A DNA stretch of 8,483 nucleotides from CAXQRU01 sp964226685 (GTDB taxonomy: Bacteria; Pseudomonadota; Gammaproteobacteria; Pseudomonadales; Cellvibrionaceae), in assembly GCA_964226685.1 (NCBI GenBank), contig CAXQRU010000028.1:1-8483 (forward strand), given 5' to 3'. This document shows positions 1 through 6,285 of this stretch, one piece after another. Positions within the stretch are counted from its first letter, which is position 1; the number at the start of each line of letters is the position of its first letter. A model generated the notes under the pieces. That model ran no database searches and had not been told where the DNA came from. It saw only the letters and a list, made by a program, of their open reading frames with translations. The position numbers and the translations under genes are program-made.

Positions 1-23
1 TCAGACGTGTGCTCTTCCGATCT
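1..23. other. Illumina adapter remnant (read-2 side)
   Basis: The first 23 bases end in GCTCTTCCGATCT and match the 3' part of the Illumina TruSeq read-2 adapter as I know it. This is library sequence, not genome. The genomic sequence begins at about base 24, in the middle of a terminator hairpin. The matching adapter of the other read is found at the right end in the opposite orientation. Confidence 0.97.
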
Positions 24-47
24 CCGCCAGTTAACTGGCGGGCTTTT
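24..47. terminator. Rho-independent terminator hairpin downstream of clpA, truncated by the adapter
   Basis: A perfect 7-bp GC-rich stem (CCGCCAG at 24-30, CTGGCGG at 35-41) encloses a TTAA loop and is followed on the plus strand by GCTTTT. Read on the minus strand, AAAAGC comes before the stem, the arrangement of a bidirectional terminator. The outer left arm, which would give the T-run for clpA, was replaced by adapter. It lies 16 bases past the clpA stop codon, so it most likely ends the clpS-clpA transcript and perhaps also a convergent gene outside the window. Confidence 0.75.
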
Positions 48-63
48 ACAGTTTACAAGGCTA

Positions 64-2340
64 TTAAACGTGTGTTAGCGCTTCCTTCTCTTCCTCTAAC
101 ACCAGCTTATCGTCTTCTACACTGACATGCACGATACCACCCTTGGATAAGTCACCAAAGAGTACCATCTCCGCCAGCGGTTTCTTCAGCTGCTCTTGAA
201 TCAACCTGGCCATTGGGCGTGCCCCCATTTTTTCATCGTAACCATTAACGGCAAGCCACTCCCTTGCTTCATCATCAATCTCTAGCACCACATGCTTTTC
301 ATCAAGTTGTGATTGCAGTTCAACAATAAATTTGTCGACCACGGTTTTCACAACATCAAGCGTGAGTGCGCCGAACTGAATAATGGCATCGAGACGATTA
401 CGGAACTCGGGCGTAAAGAGACGCTTGATGGCCTCCATACCGTCTGTAGTGTGATCTTGTGGAGTGAACCCCATGGAAGATCGTCCCATTTCCTCAGCGC
501 CCGCATTGGTGGTCATGATTAAAATCACATTACGAAAATCCGCTTTACGACCATTGTTATCCGTCAGGCTGCCGTGATCCATGACTTGCAGCAACAAATT
601 GAACACATCGGGGTGAGCTTTCTCGATCTCATCAAGCAATACCACCGAGTGAGGTTTTTTAGTGACGGCTTCTGTTAATAAGCCACCTTGGTCAAAACCC
701 ACATACCCCGGAGGTGCACCAATGAGTCGAGAAACCGTATGTCTTTCCATGTATTCAGACATATCAAATCGAATCAAATCAATGCCCAATGCTTTGGAAA
801 GCTGCCGACACATTTCTGTTTTACCAACCCCCGTAGGACCTGCAAACAAAAACGATCCAATGGGTTTTTCCTCAGCTCCCAAACCGGCTCGTGAAAGCTT
901 AATGGCCGTTGTCAACGCTTCAACCCCTTTGTCCTGACCGAAGACCGTCATTTTCAAAGTGTCGTCAAGTTTTCGAAGCTGCTCTTTATCCGAGGTTGAT
1001 ACATTTTTCTCAGGAATTCGAGCAATTTTGGCAACGACTTTTTCGATATCGCTTGAACCAATTTGCTTCTTGCGCTTGTTTGGAGCTAGTAGTTGCTGAT
1101 AAGCGCCCGCCTCATCAATCACATCAATCGCTTTGTCTGGCATAAACCGATCATTTATGTAGCGACTAGACAATTCAGCAGCCGATTTTAATGCAGCATC
1201 AGTGTATTTAACGTTGTGATGCTCTTCAAATCGAGATTTAAGCCCCTTAAGAATTTTATAGGTATCCTCAACTGAAGGCTCATTCACATCTACCTTTTGG
1301 AATCGACGCGATAATGCTCTGTCTTTGTCAAAAATACCACGATATTCTTGGAAGGTTGTTGAGCCTAGGCAGCGTAACTCGCCAGACGTCAACAGCGGCT
1401 TAAGAAGATTGGAGGCATCCATAACACCGCCAGAGGCGGCACCGGCACCAATAATGGTGTGAATTTCATCAATAAACAAAATGGAACCGGGGCGCTTTTT
1501 CAGTTCTGCCAGCAATGCTTTGAAGCGCTTCTCAAAGTCACCACGATACTTGGTACCCGCTAACAAAGAACCTAGATCCAAGGAGTAGACCACACCATTT
1601 TCCAACACTTCTGGCACATCGCCATCGACAATACGTTTGGCTAAGCCTTCTGCAATAGCGGTTTTTCCAACTCCAGATTCGCCCACTAACAGAGGGTTAT
1701 TTTTACGACGACGCGAGAGAACTTGAGTCACACGTTCAACTTCAAAATCTCGACCAACCAAAGGATCAATTTTGCCTGCACGAGCTTGTTCATTCAAGTT
1801 AGTAGCGAAGTTATCCAAAGGATTGCTGCTGGTGCCGGTAGTATCTGAACTTTCCACTTCTTCACTGTGATTATCTTCATCGAGATGATGAGGATTATCA
1901 TTGGAAACTTTGGAAATTCCGTGAGTTAGATAATTCACAATATCAATACGAGTCACGCTTTGTTGTTTCAAAAAGTACACAGCCTGACTTTCTTGTTCGC
2001 TAAAAATGGCCACCAATACATTGGCTCCAGTGACCTCTTGTTTACCAGAGGATTGGACATGGAAAACCGCTCGCTGCAACACGCGTTGAAATCCAAGGGT
2101 TGGCTGGGTTTCACGATCTTCTTCAGCCTCTGGAATGCGCGGAGTGGTTGAATCAACAAACTCATCCAACTCTTTTCGCAATAAAGTTAGGTTGGCGCCA
2201 CAGGCTTTTAGTACAACGACAGCGTCATTGTTATCGAGCAAAGCGAGCAACAAGTGCTCAACAGTCATAAACTCATGGCGTTTAGAGCGAGCGCCTTGGA
2301 AGGCATCATTTAATGTTTGTTCTAAATCTTTGCTTAGCAT
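64..2340 (-). CDS. clpA: ATP-dependent Clp protease ATP-binding subunit ClpA
   Basis: ClpA is a cytoplasmic Hsp100 (Clp/AAA+) hexameric unfoldase that threads substrates into the ClpP peptidase and receives N-degron substrates from ClpS. The 758-residue product has the full family layout and usual length. It has an N-terminal Clp repeat domain (about 1-140), an acidic Ser/Thr-rich linker (about 145-175), a first AAA+ domain with Walker A GESGVGKT (220-227) and Walker B ending D291-E292, and a second with Walker A GPTGVGKT (501-508) and Walker B VVLLDE (566-571). The C-terminal sensor-2 segment GARPMAR is at 706-712. The ClpP-docking loop tip is probably MGF (623-625), where E. coli has IGL. 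The ATG is preceded by GAGG with a 6-nt spacer. It lies 59 nt after clpS on the same strand, and a terminator hairpin follows it. Complete, with no sign of damage. Confidence 0.98.
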   Translation of the reverse strand: MLSKDLEQTLNDAFQGARSKRHEFMTVEHLLLALLDNNDAVVVLKACGANLTLLRKELDEFVDSTTPRIPEAEEDRETQPTLGFQRVLQRAVFHVQSSGKQEVTGANVLVAIFSEQESQAVYFLKQQSVTRIDIVNYLTHGISKVSNDNPHHLDEDNHSEEVESSDTTGTSSNPLDNFATNLNEQARAGKIDPLVGRDFEVERVTQVLSRRRKNNPLLVGESGVGKTAIAEGLAKRIVDGDVPEVLENGVVYSLDLGSLLAGTKYRGDFEKRFKALLAELKKRPGSILFIDEIHTIIGAGAASGGVMDASNLLKPLLTSGELRCLGSTTFQEYRGIFDKDRALSRRFQKVDVNEPSVEDTYKILKGLKSRFEEHHNVKYTDAALKSAAELSSRYINDRFMPDKAIDVIDEAGAYQQLLAPNKRKKQIGSSDIEKVVAKIARIPEKNVSTSDKEQLRKLDDTLKMTVFGQDKGVEALTTAIKLSRAGLGAEEKPIGSFLFAGPTGVGKTEMCRQLSKALGIDLIRFDMSEYMERHTVSRLIGAPPGYVGFDQGGLLTEAVTKKPHSVVLLDEIEKAHPDVFNLLLQVMDHGSLTDNNGRKADFRNVILIMTTNAGAEEMGRSSMGFTPQDHTTDGMEAIKRLFTPEFRNRLDAIIQFGALTLDVVKTVVDKFIVELQSQLDEKHVVLEIDDEAREWLAVNGYDEKMGARPMARLIQEQLKKPLAEMVLFGDLSKGGIVHVSVEDDKLVLEEEKEALTHV

Positions 2341-2399
2341 GGGCTACCTCAACATCTAAGGTTAATGTGACGTCCTTGACAGTAAATTCAAGACGCATA

Positions 2400-2789
2400 C
2401 TATTCGTCATCTTCGACCACTTCTATCTCACACAACAAAGGATGCTCATGTTCTTGTGAGTACTGAGTGACTTGAGCGGCTTTAGTTTCGGCAATATCTC
2501 TTGTGTAAATACCGCATACTGCCTTGCCTTCTGTATGCACCTGTAACATCACTCTGGTAGCCTTTTCACGATCCATGCCAAAAAAACTCTCAAGTATGTG
2601 CACCACAAATTCCATTGGTGTGTAGTCATCATTAAACATAACTACTTTGTATAAAGAAGGCCTTTTAAGCTTGGGCCTTGCTTCCTCCACCAATAAATCG
2701 CCAAACTGCTCGAAATCATCATCGTCCTTGTTTAATGTTAGTCGATGAAATTGGAAATTACCCAGTTTTAATGAACTTATTCGTCGCAT
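2400..2789 (-). CDS. clpS: ATP-dependent Clp protease adaptor protein ClpS
   Basis: ClpS binds the N-terminal domain of ClpA and hands over proteins with destabilising N-terminal residues (N-degron pathway). From the ATG at 2789 the protein has 129 residues. The conserved core starts near PSLYKVVMFNDDYTPMEF and contains the N-degron pocket residues Asn53, Asp54, Asp55 and Thr57, with His85 in LQVHTEGKAVCG. The C-terminal HPLLCEIE is typical. The N-terminal arm that engages ClpA is acidic (DDDD near residues 22-25). The reading frame continues upstream to a GTG at 2849 (149 residues). I prefer 2789 because the length then fits Pseudomonas-type ClpS, and an ACGAG-like site lies about 7 nt upstream of the ATG. 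At the GTG the only purine-rich stretch (GGAG) overlaps the start codon itself. The gene precedes clpA on the same strand and diverges from cspD. Confidence 0.95.
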   Translation of the reverse strand: MRRISSLKLGNFQFHRLTLNKDDDDFEQFGDLLVEEARPKLKRPSLYKVVMFNDDYTPMEFVVHILESFFGMDREKATRVMLQVHTEGKAVCGIYTRDIAETKAAQVTQYSQEHEHPLLCEIEVVEDDE

Positions 2790-2861
2790 TTTCAACTCGT
2801 CTGTCAAAAAAATGTCAATTTTAAGTATTGGTTTGTCCAATTTGTGCACTCCGTTAAAAGC

Positions 2862-2890
2862 TTGACTTTAATGTCCGGATTCAGTATAAG
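2862..2890 (+). promoter_or_regulatory. Sigma70-type promoter for cspD
   Basis: A -35 box TTGACT (2862-2867) and a -10 box TATAAG (2885-2890) are separated by exactly 17 bases, each differing from consensus at one position. Transcription would start near 2896-2898, giving a cspD leader of about 97 nt. Long leaders are common in the cold-shock gene family. No other hexamer pair of this quality was seen in the clpS-cspD gap. Inferred from sequence only. Confidence 0.65.
2883..2888 (-). promoter_or_regulatory. Possible -10 element for clpS-clpA, overlapping the cspD -10
   Basis: On the minus strand this reads TATACT, a one-mismatch match to the -10 consensus, placed to give a leader of about 87 nt before the clpS ATG. 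The expected -35 position (about 2906-2911) has no good match, so an activator or another sigma factor would be needed, or the hexamer is coincidental. It shares four bases with the plus-strand TATAAG. Confidence 0.3.
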
Positions 2891-2966
2891 GAAAAGTACC
2901 AATACAAACTGTGAGTGTCTCCATAATACATGATAATTGGCCACTCTTGTCACTAATGGTAATAAC

Positions 2967-2985
2967 TTTCTCAGCAATAGAGGGA
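2967..2985 (+). promoter_or_regulatory. Possible hairpin masking the cspD ribosome binding site
   Basis: TTTCTC (2967-2972) can pair with GAGGGA (2980-2985) across a 7-base loop, giving six pairs of which two are G-U in RNA. The right arm is the cspD Shine-Dalgarno sequence, which lies 7 nt before the ATG at 2993. The stem is weak, so it would open easily. A temperature-sensitive or growth-phase switch is possible but unproven, and a stem this short can arise by chance. Confidence 0.25.
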
Positions 2986-2992
2986 ATTGGTC

Positions 2993-3247
2993 ATGCCTGT
3001 AGGTACCGTTAAGTGGTTTAATAACGTTAAAGGTTACGGTTTCATTCTTCCCGATGAGGGCCAAGAGGATTTGTTCGTTCATTTTTCATCAATTCAAATG
3101 ACTGGCTATAAAACGCTAAAAGCAGGACAAAAGGTTGAATTTGATACTGTTCGAGCCGACAAGGGTACTCACGCGGTAAATATACGCACGTTAGAATCCA
3201 TAGATCACAAACAGCGGGTTCCAACCAACCATTTGGAAACCGTCTAA
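2993..3247 (+). CDS. cspD: Cold shock-like protein CspD
   Basis: A cold-shock-domain protein of 84 residues that binds single-stranded DNA and RNA. In E. coli, CspD is a stationary-phase and starvation protein that inhibits replication rather than a classical cold-induced chaperone. The five-strand OB fold is recognisable from GTVKWFNNVKGYGFI, holding RNP1 (KGYGFI, 14-19), and from RNP2 (DLFVHF, 26-31). The segment IQMTGYKTLKAGQ strongly resembles CspD rather than CspA. The last 15 or so residues are a polar tail outside the domain. I start at the ATG at 2993 rather than the in-frame TTG at 2987, because GAGGGA sits 7 nt upstream of the ATG and MPVGTVKWF is the usual family start. The divergent clpS-clpA neighbours support the name. 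Only 18 nt separate it from rluE, with no hairpin, so read-through is likely. Confidence 0.94.
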   Translation: MPVGTVKWFNNVKGYGFILPDEGQEDLFVHFSSIQMTGYKTLKAGQKVEFDTVRADKGTHAVNIRTLESIDHKQRVPTNHLETV

Positions 3248-3265
3248 GGATGTTCGAAGTGGCTT

Positions 3266-3808
3266 ATGGCCAAGCTCATATTATTCAACAAACCTTTTCG
3301 GGTACTCAGTCAATTTTCCCCTGAACCCAATAAAGAAACACTTAAAGATTACATTTCTGTAAAGCAAGTCTACCCTGCTGGTCGCTTGGATTATGACTCC
3401 GAAGGCTTATTATTGCTGACTGATGATGGCAAGCTACAGCATTCCATCAGCCACCCCAAAAAGAAGATGCCCAAAACCTATTGGGTGCAAGTTGAGGGTG
3501 ATATCACTGAACAAGCCATAAACCAACTGCAACAGGGAGTCATTCTCAAGGATGGCCCTACGCTACCCGCCCGGGTAAAAACCATGACAACCCCTACAAT
3601 TTGGCCAAGAGTACCGCCCATACGAGAGAGAAAATCCATTCCCACCAGCTGGATAGAAATCACCATCAAAGAAGGCCGCAATCGCCAAGTAAGGCGGATG
3701 ACAGCACAAGTTGGATTTCCCACCCTACGCCTTATCCGGGCTGCTATAGGGACCTGGAGCATTGACGGGCTGCTACCCGGCGAATTTCGCCAGGTATCCG
3801 TTTCATGA
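3266..3808 (+). CDS. rluE: 23S rRNA pseudouridine(2457) synthase RluE
   Basis: A pseudouridine synthase of the RsuA/RluB/E/F family. RluE converts U2457 (E. coli numbering) of 23S rRNA to pseudouridine. The 180-residue protein starts directly with the catalytic domain (LILFNKPFRVLSQF), without the N-terminal S4 RNA-binding domain of RsuA, RluB and RluF, as expected for RluE. Visible motifs are GRLDYDSEGLLLLT (39-52) with catalytic Asp42, the KTYWVQVEG strand (70-78), and EGRNRQVRRM (136-145). The reading frame is closed by the cspD stop codon, so no longer N terminus is possible; a GAAG site lies upstream of the ATG. Its stop overlaps the nudJ start (ATGA), as in a translationally coupled operon. 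The following order nudJ-mnmA-hflD matches the E. coli order and supports the RluE assignment over other RsuA-family members. Confidence 0.93.
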   Translation: MAKLILFNKPFRVLSQFSPEPNKETLKDYISVKQVYPAGRLDYDSEGLLLLTDDGKLQHSISHPKKKMPKTYWVQVEGDITEQAINQLQQGVILKDGPTLPARVKTMTTPTIWPRVPPIRERKSIPTSWIEITIKEGRNRQVRRMTAQVGFPTLRLIRAAIGTWSIDGLLPGEFRQVSVS

Positions 3809-4236
3809 TTCACTTAACGGTAGCTACCTTAGTTGAAAAGGATGGGCGCTACCTTTTGGTTGAAGAATCACCTGAGGGCATCCCTGTTTATAACCAGCCT
3901 GCGGGACATTGGGAGCCAGGGGAAACACTGTTGGAGGCTGCAGTTCGCGAAACCCTTGAAGAAACAGGCTGGCATGTAAAGCTGACGGGGCTAATCGGCA
4001 TCTATCAGATAGAGATAAACCAAAATACCTACCTAAGGCATGGTTTCGCAGCTCATGCAATATCAAAGGACCCTAAAGCAATCATTGATAGCGATATTGA
4101 TGCCATCCACTGGATGACTTATGAGCAAGTGAGCTCATGTCAGCAACGCCACCGAAGCCCCCTAGTTCAGCAATTAATTGATGATTACCGACAAAGCAGC
4201 TTACAACCATTAGCACTTTTCAAGCACCCTCTGTAA
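3805..4236 (+). CDS. nudJ: Phosphatase NudJ (Nudix hydrolase)
   Basis: A Nudix-family hydrolase of 143 residues. E. coli NudJ (YmfB) hydrolyses nucleoside tri- and diphosphates and the thiamine precursor HMP-PP, using divalent metal. The Nudix box runs from Gly34 to Trp56 with the pattern G-x5-E-x7-RE-x2-EE-x-G: Glu40, Arg48, Glu49, Glu52, Glu53 and Gly55 are all present, so the metal site looks intact. Thr50 and Trp56 stand where the consensus prefers aliphatic residues; E. coli NudJ has Leu and Ile there. The segments YNQPAGHWEPGETLLEAA and RSPLVQQLI resemble NudJ. The start codon overlaps the rluE stop by four bases. The exact substrate in this organism is not shown by the sequence; the name rests on similarity and position between rluE and mnmA. 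Confidence 0.9.
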   Translation: MIHLTVATLVEKDGRYLLVEESPEGIPVYNQPAGHWEPGETLLEAAVRETLEETGWHVKLTGLIGIYQIEINQNTYLRHGFAAHAISKDPKAIIDSDIDAIHWMTYEQVSSCQQRHRSPLVQQLIDDYRQSSLQPLALFKHPL

Positions 4237-4264
4237 ACTAATGCCTTTTTGACAGAAAAATAGC

Positions 4265-5362
4265 ATGAATTCAGATAAAACCGTAATTGTTGGTATGTCC
4301 GGCGGTGTTGACTCGTCCGTTTCGGCCCTATTATTGAAGCGACAAGGCTACCGTGTTGCAGGTCTCTTTATGAAGAACTGGGATGAAGATGACGGCAGCG
4401 AATATTGTCGAGCCAAAGAAGATCTAGCTGATGCTCAATCCGTATGTCAAAAACTCGGAATTGAGTTACATACCGCTAATTTTGCCGCAGAATATTGGGA
4501 CAATGTATTTGAGCACTTTTTGGCGGAATATAAAGCTGGGCGCACCCCAAATCCAGACATCCTCTGCAATAGAGAAATTAAATTTAATGTCTTTTTGCGC
4601 TATGCGGAGTTATTAGGTGCAGATTTCATTGCAACGGGGCACTATGCTCGAACCTCTTTAGTGGGTGACGAGTGCCATTTACTAAAAGGCTTGGACCCTA
4701 ACAAGGATCAAAGTTACTTTCTTCATGCAGTGGGCGAACAAGCATTTTCAAAAACTCTCTTCCCTATAGGCAATGAGCAAAAACCCTATATACGAGAATT
4801 GGCCAAAGAACATGATTTGATCACTCACAACAAGAAAGATAGTACAGGTATCTGTTTTATCGGGGAGCGCCGTTTTAGTGATTTCTTAAAGCAATATTTG
4901 CCGGCTCAGTCAGGTGATATTGTTGATGAAAACAATCGTGTTATAGGGCAACACCAAGGACTCATGTATCACACAATGGGTCAACGGCAAGGATTGGGGA
5001 TCGGCGGTTTAAAAAATTCTCAAGATGCTCCTTGGTACGTAGCCGACAAAAATTTGGAACAGAACCAACTGATCGTTGTCCAAGGCTCCGATCATCCACT
5101 ATTATTTCACGATTTTTTGATGGCAAATCAATTACATTGGATCAATAAACCACCAGCTCAAACTTTTCGCTGCCAAGCTAAAGTGCGTTATCGGCAACCC
5201 GATCAAGCCTGTAGGGTTGAATTTTCTGATAATGACACGATAAAAGTAACGTTCGAACAGCCTCAGCGTGCAATTACGCCGGGGCAATCGGTAGTTTTTT
5301 ATGACCAACAACGCTGTTTAGGTGGCGGGGTTATATATCAAAGAGGAAAGTTAAACCCATGA
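4265..5362 (+). CDS. mnmA: tRNA-specific 2-thiouridylase MnmA
   Basis: MnmA adenylates and then thiolates uridine 34 at the wobble position of tRNA Lys, Glu and Gln, using sulfur relayed as persulfide. The 365-residue protein has the family's usual length and domains. The PP-loop ATP-binding motif SGGVDSS is at 12-18. The catalytic pair is Cys101 (in NPDILCNREIKF, with Asp98) and Cys197 (in DSTGICFIGERRF). The tRNA-binding segment around HTMGQRQGLGIGG (236-248) and the C-terminal beta-barrel with ITPGQSVVFYD are clear. The ATG lies 28 nt after nudJ. The region before it is A-rich and lacks a good Shine-Dalgarno, but the next in-frame Met is inside the P-loop, so this start is forced. The stop codon overlaps the hflD start (ATGA). 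Confidence 0.98.
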   Translation: MNSDKTVIVGMSGGVDSSVSALLLKRQGYRVAGLFMKNWDEDDGSEYCRAKEDLADAQSVCQKLGIELHTANFAAEYWDNVFEHFLAEYKAGRTPNPDILCNREIKFNVFLRYAELLGADFIATGHYARTSLVGDECHLLKGLDPNKDQSYFLHAVGEQAFSKTLFPIGNEQKPYIRELAKEHDLITHNKKDSTGICFIGERRFSDFLKQYLPAQSGDIVDENNRVIGQHQGLMYHTMGQRQGLGIGGLKNSQDAPWYVADKNLEQNQLIVVQGSDHPLLFHDFLMANQLHWINKPPAQTFRCQAKVRYRQPDQACRVEFSDNDTIKVTFEQPQRAITPGQSVVFYDQQRCLGGGVIYQRGKLNP

Positions 5363-5976
5363 ATTCATGGCGTGATAGAGTTATTTCACTTGCTGGGGTG
5401 TTTCAAGCTGCCGAACTCGTTGACAAATTAGCAAAAACTGGCCAAGTCAGTGGTCATGATTTAGAAACTGCAGTTAGGGGGTTGTATTGTCTAACTCCTA
5501 AGGATACCACTGAGGTTTTTGGCTCTCTTAGCAATGTTAAATTGGGATTGGAATCCTTGGTAAAACACCTAGAAAAACAGCAAAGGCGTTCTGATAATAT
5601 GAGCATTTCTTATGTGATGAGCTTGCTTCACTTACAAAAAAAACTCAGCAAGCAAAACGATATGATGTCCATCATCGGTTCTCGCTTAGATCAATCCAAA
5701 CATCAACTTGAACATTTTGGGCCCACTAGCGAAAACACCATTGCTGGGTTAGCGGGAATCTACAGCGACACCATTAGCACCCTCAGCTTTCGAATCAAAG
5801 TGAATGGTAACTACGAATATTTAAAGCAAGATCGCATTGCTAATCAAGTTCGTGCGCTGTTATTTTTTGGCATTCGTTCTGCTGTTTTATGGCGCCAAAA
5901 TGGTGGCAGTCGATTAAACTTTATTTTTAAACGAACGGATATGCTTTCTCAAGCAAAACAAATATTGGGAGTTTAA
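5359..5976 (+). CDS. hflD: High frequency lysogenization protein HflD homolog
   Basis: HflD is a mostly helical protein of Gammaproteobacteria, 205 residues here against 213 in E. coli. In E. coli it is found peripherally at the inner membrane, binds the lambda CII activator and lowers CII activity; its normal cellular role is not settled. Recognition rests on SLAGVFQAAELVDKLA near the N terminus, EVFGS (52-56), LGLESL (62-67), AGLAGIYSDTIS (129-140) and the C-terminal VRALLFFGIRSAVLWRQNGG (164-183) followed by QAKQIL. No transmembrane helix or signal peptide is apparent. AGAGGAAAG lies about 8 nt before the ATG, and the start overlaps the mnmA stop, so the two are probably translationally coupled. 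Its place immediately after mnmA is as in E. coli, but purB does not follow. Confidence 0.95.
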   Translation: MNSWRDRVISLAGVFQAAELVDKLAKTGQVSGHDLETAVRGLYCLTPKDTTEVFGSLSNVKLGLESLVKHLEKQQRRSDNMSISYVMSLLHLQKKLSKQNDMMSIIGSRLDQSKHQLEHFGPTSENTIAGLAGIYSDTISTLSFRIKVNGNYEYLKQDRIANQVRALLFFGIRSAVLWRQNGGSRLNFIFKRTDMLSQAKQILGV

Positions 5977-6282
5977 ATGATCTCAAACGATGAACTTTGG
6001 CAAAAAATCAATAGTGAAACCGCTCGAATAGATTGGCCATCATTAGCTCCACAATTCGCAGCCGGCCAGTTGATTTTTGTAGCACCAGAGCTCGACTTGA
6101 TTGAAACTGCCGTTCAGTTTAGTACTGATAATACACAGCAAGTTACGCAGTGGTTAAACACAGAAAAGGTAATGCGCGTCAATGATGCACAAGCCATTGC
6201 CTGGCAAGATAAACCCCCTATGTTTTGGGCCGTGGTCGTTAAACCTTGGGTACTTATTCAATATTGCGATACAGTAGAGTAA
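5977..6282 (+). CDS. DUF2288 family protein of unknown function
   Basis: A 101-residue acidic protein whose function is not known. I recognise it as DUF2288 from ELWQKINSETARIDW (6-20), LAPQFAAGQLIFVAPELDLIE (23-43), the motif W(L)NTEKVMRV (59-68) and the hydrophobic C-terminal stretch WAVVVKPWVLIQ (84-95). It has no signal peptide, no cysteine cluster and no obvious catalytic motif. The last hydrophobic stretch is too short to call a membrane helix and looks like a buried beta strand. The ATG follows the hflD TAA with no gap, with GGGAG just upstream inside hflD, and the MoxR gene begins 3 nt after it. It is therefore embedded in the operon and probably translated together with its neighbours. 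Confidence 0.85.
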   Translation: MISNDELWQKINSETARIDWPSLAPQFAAGQLIFVAPELDLIETAVQFSTDNTQQVTQWLNTEKVMRVNDAQAIAWQDKPPMFWAVVVKPWVLIQYCDTVE

Positions 6283-6285
6283 CTT

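Noticed and set aside
662..1145. Three plus-strand open frames of 68-91 codons opposite clpA
   Set aside because: They lie antisense within a highly conserved part of ClpA, have no recognisable domains and no ribosome sites, and are explained by the constraint on the clpA strand.
2987..2992. TTG start two codons upstream for CspD
   Set aside because: It lies only 1 nt after GAGGGA, too close, while the ATG at 2993 has a proper 7-nt spacer and gives the family's usual N terminus.
2804..3082. A 92-codon minus-strand frame across the clpS-cspD gap
   Set aside because: It spans the divergent promoter region and the start of cspD antisense, with no family resemblance and a low-complexity hydrophobic composition.
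3478..3813. A 111-codon minus-strand frame opposite rluE
   Set aside because: It is the shadow of the conserved rluE catalytic domain; no motif or ribosome site supports it.
4249..4279. TTGACA followed by an AGATAA/GATAAA hexamer as a promoter for mnmA
   Set aside because: Spacing is 18-19 nt with a weak -10, and transcription would begin downstream of the mnmA start codon. No later in-frame start preserves the P-loop, so it cannot serve mnmA.
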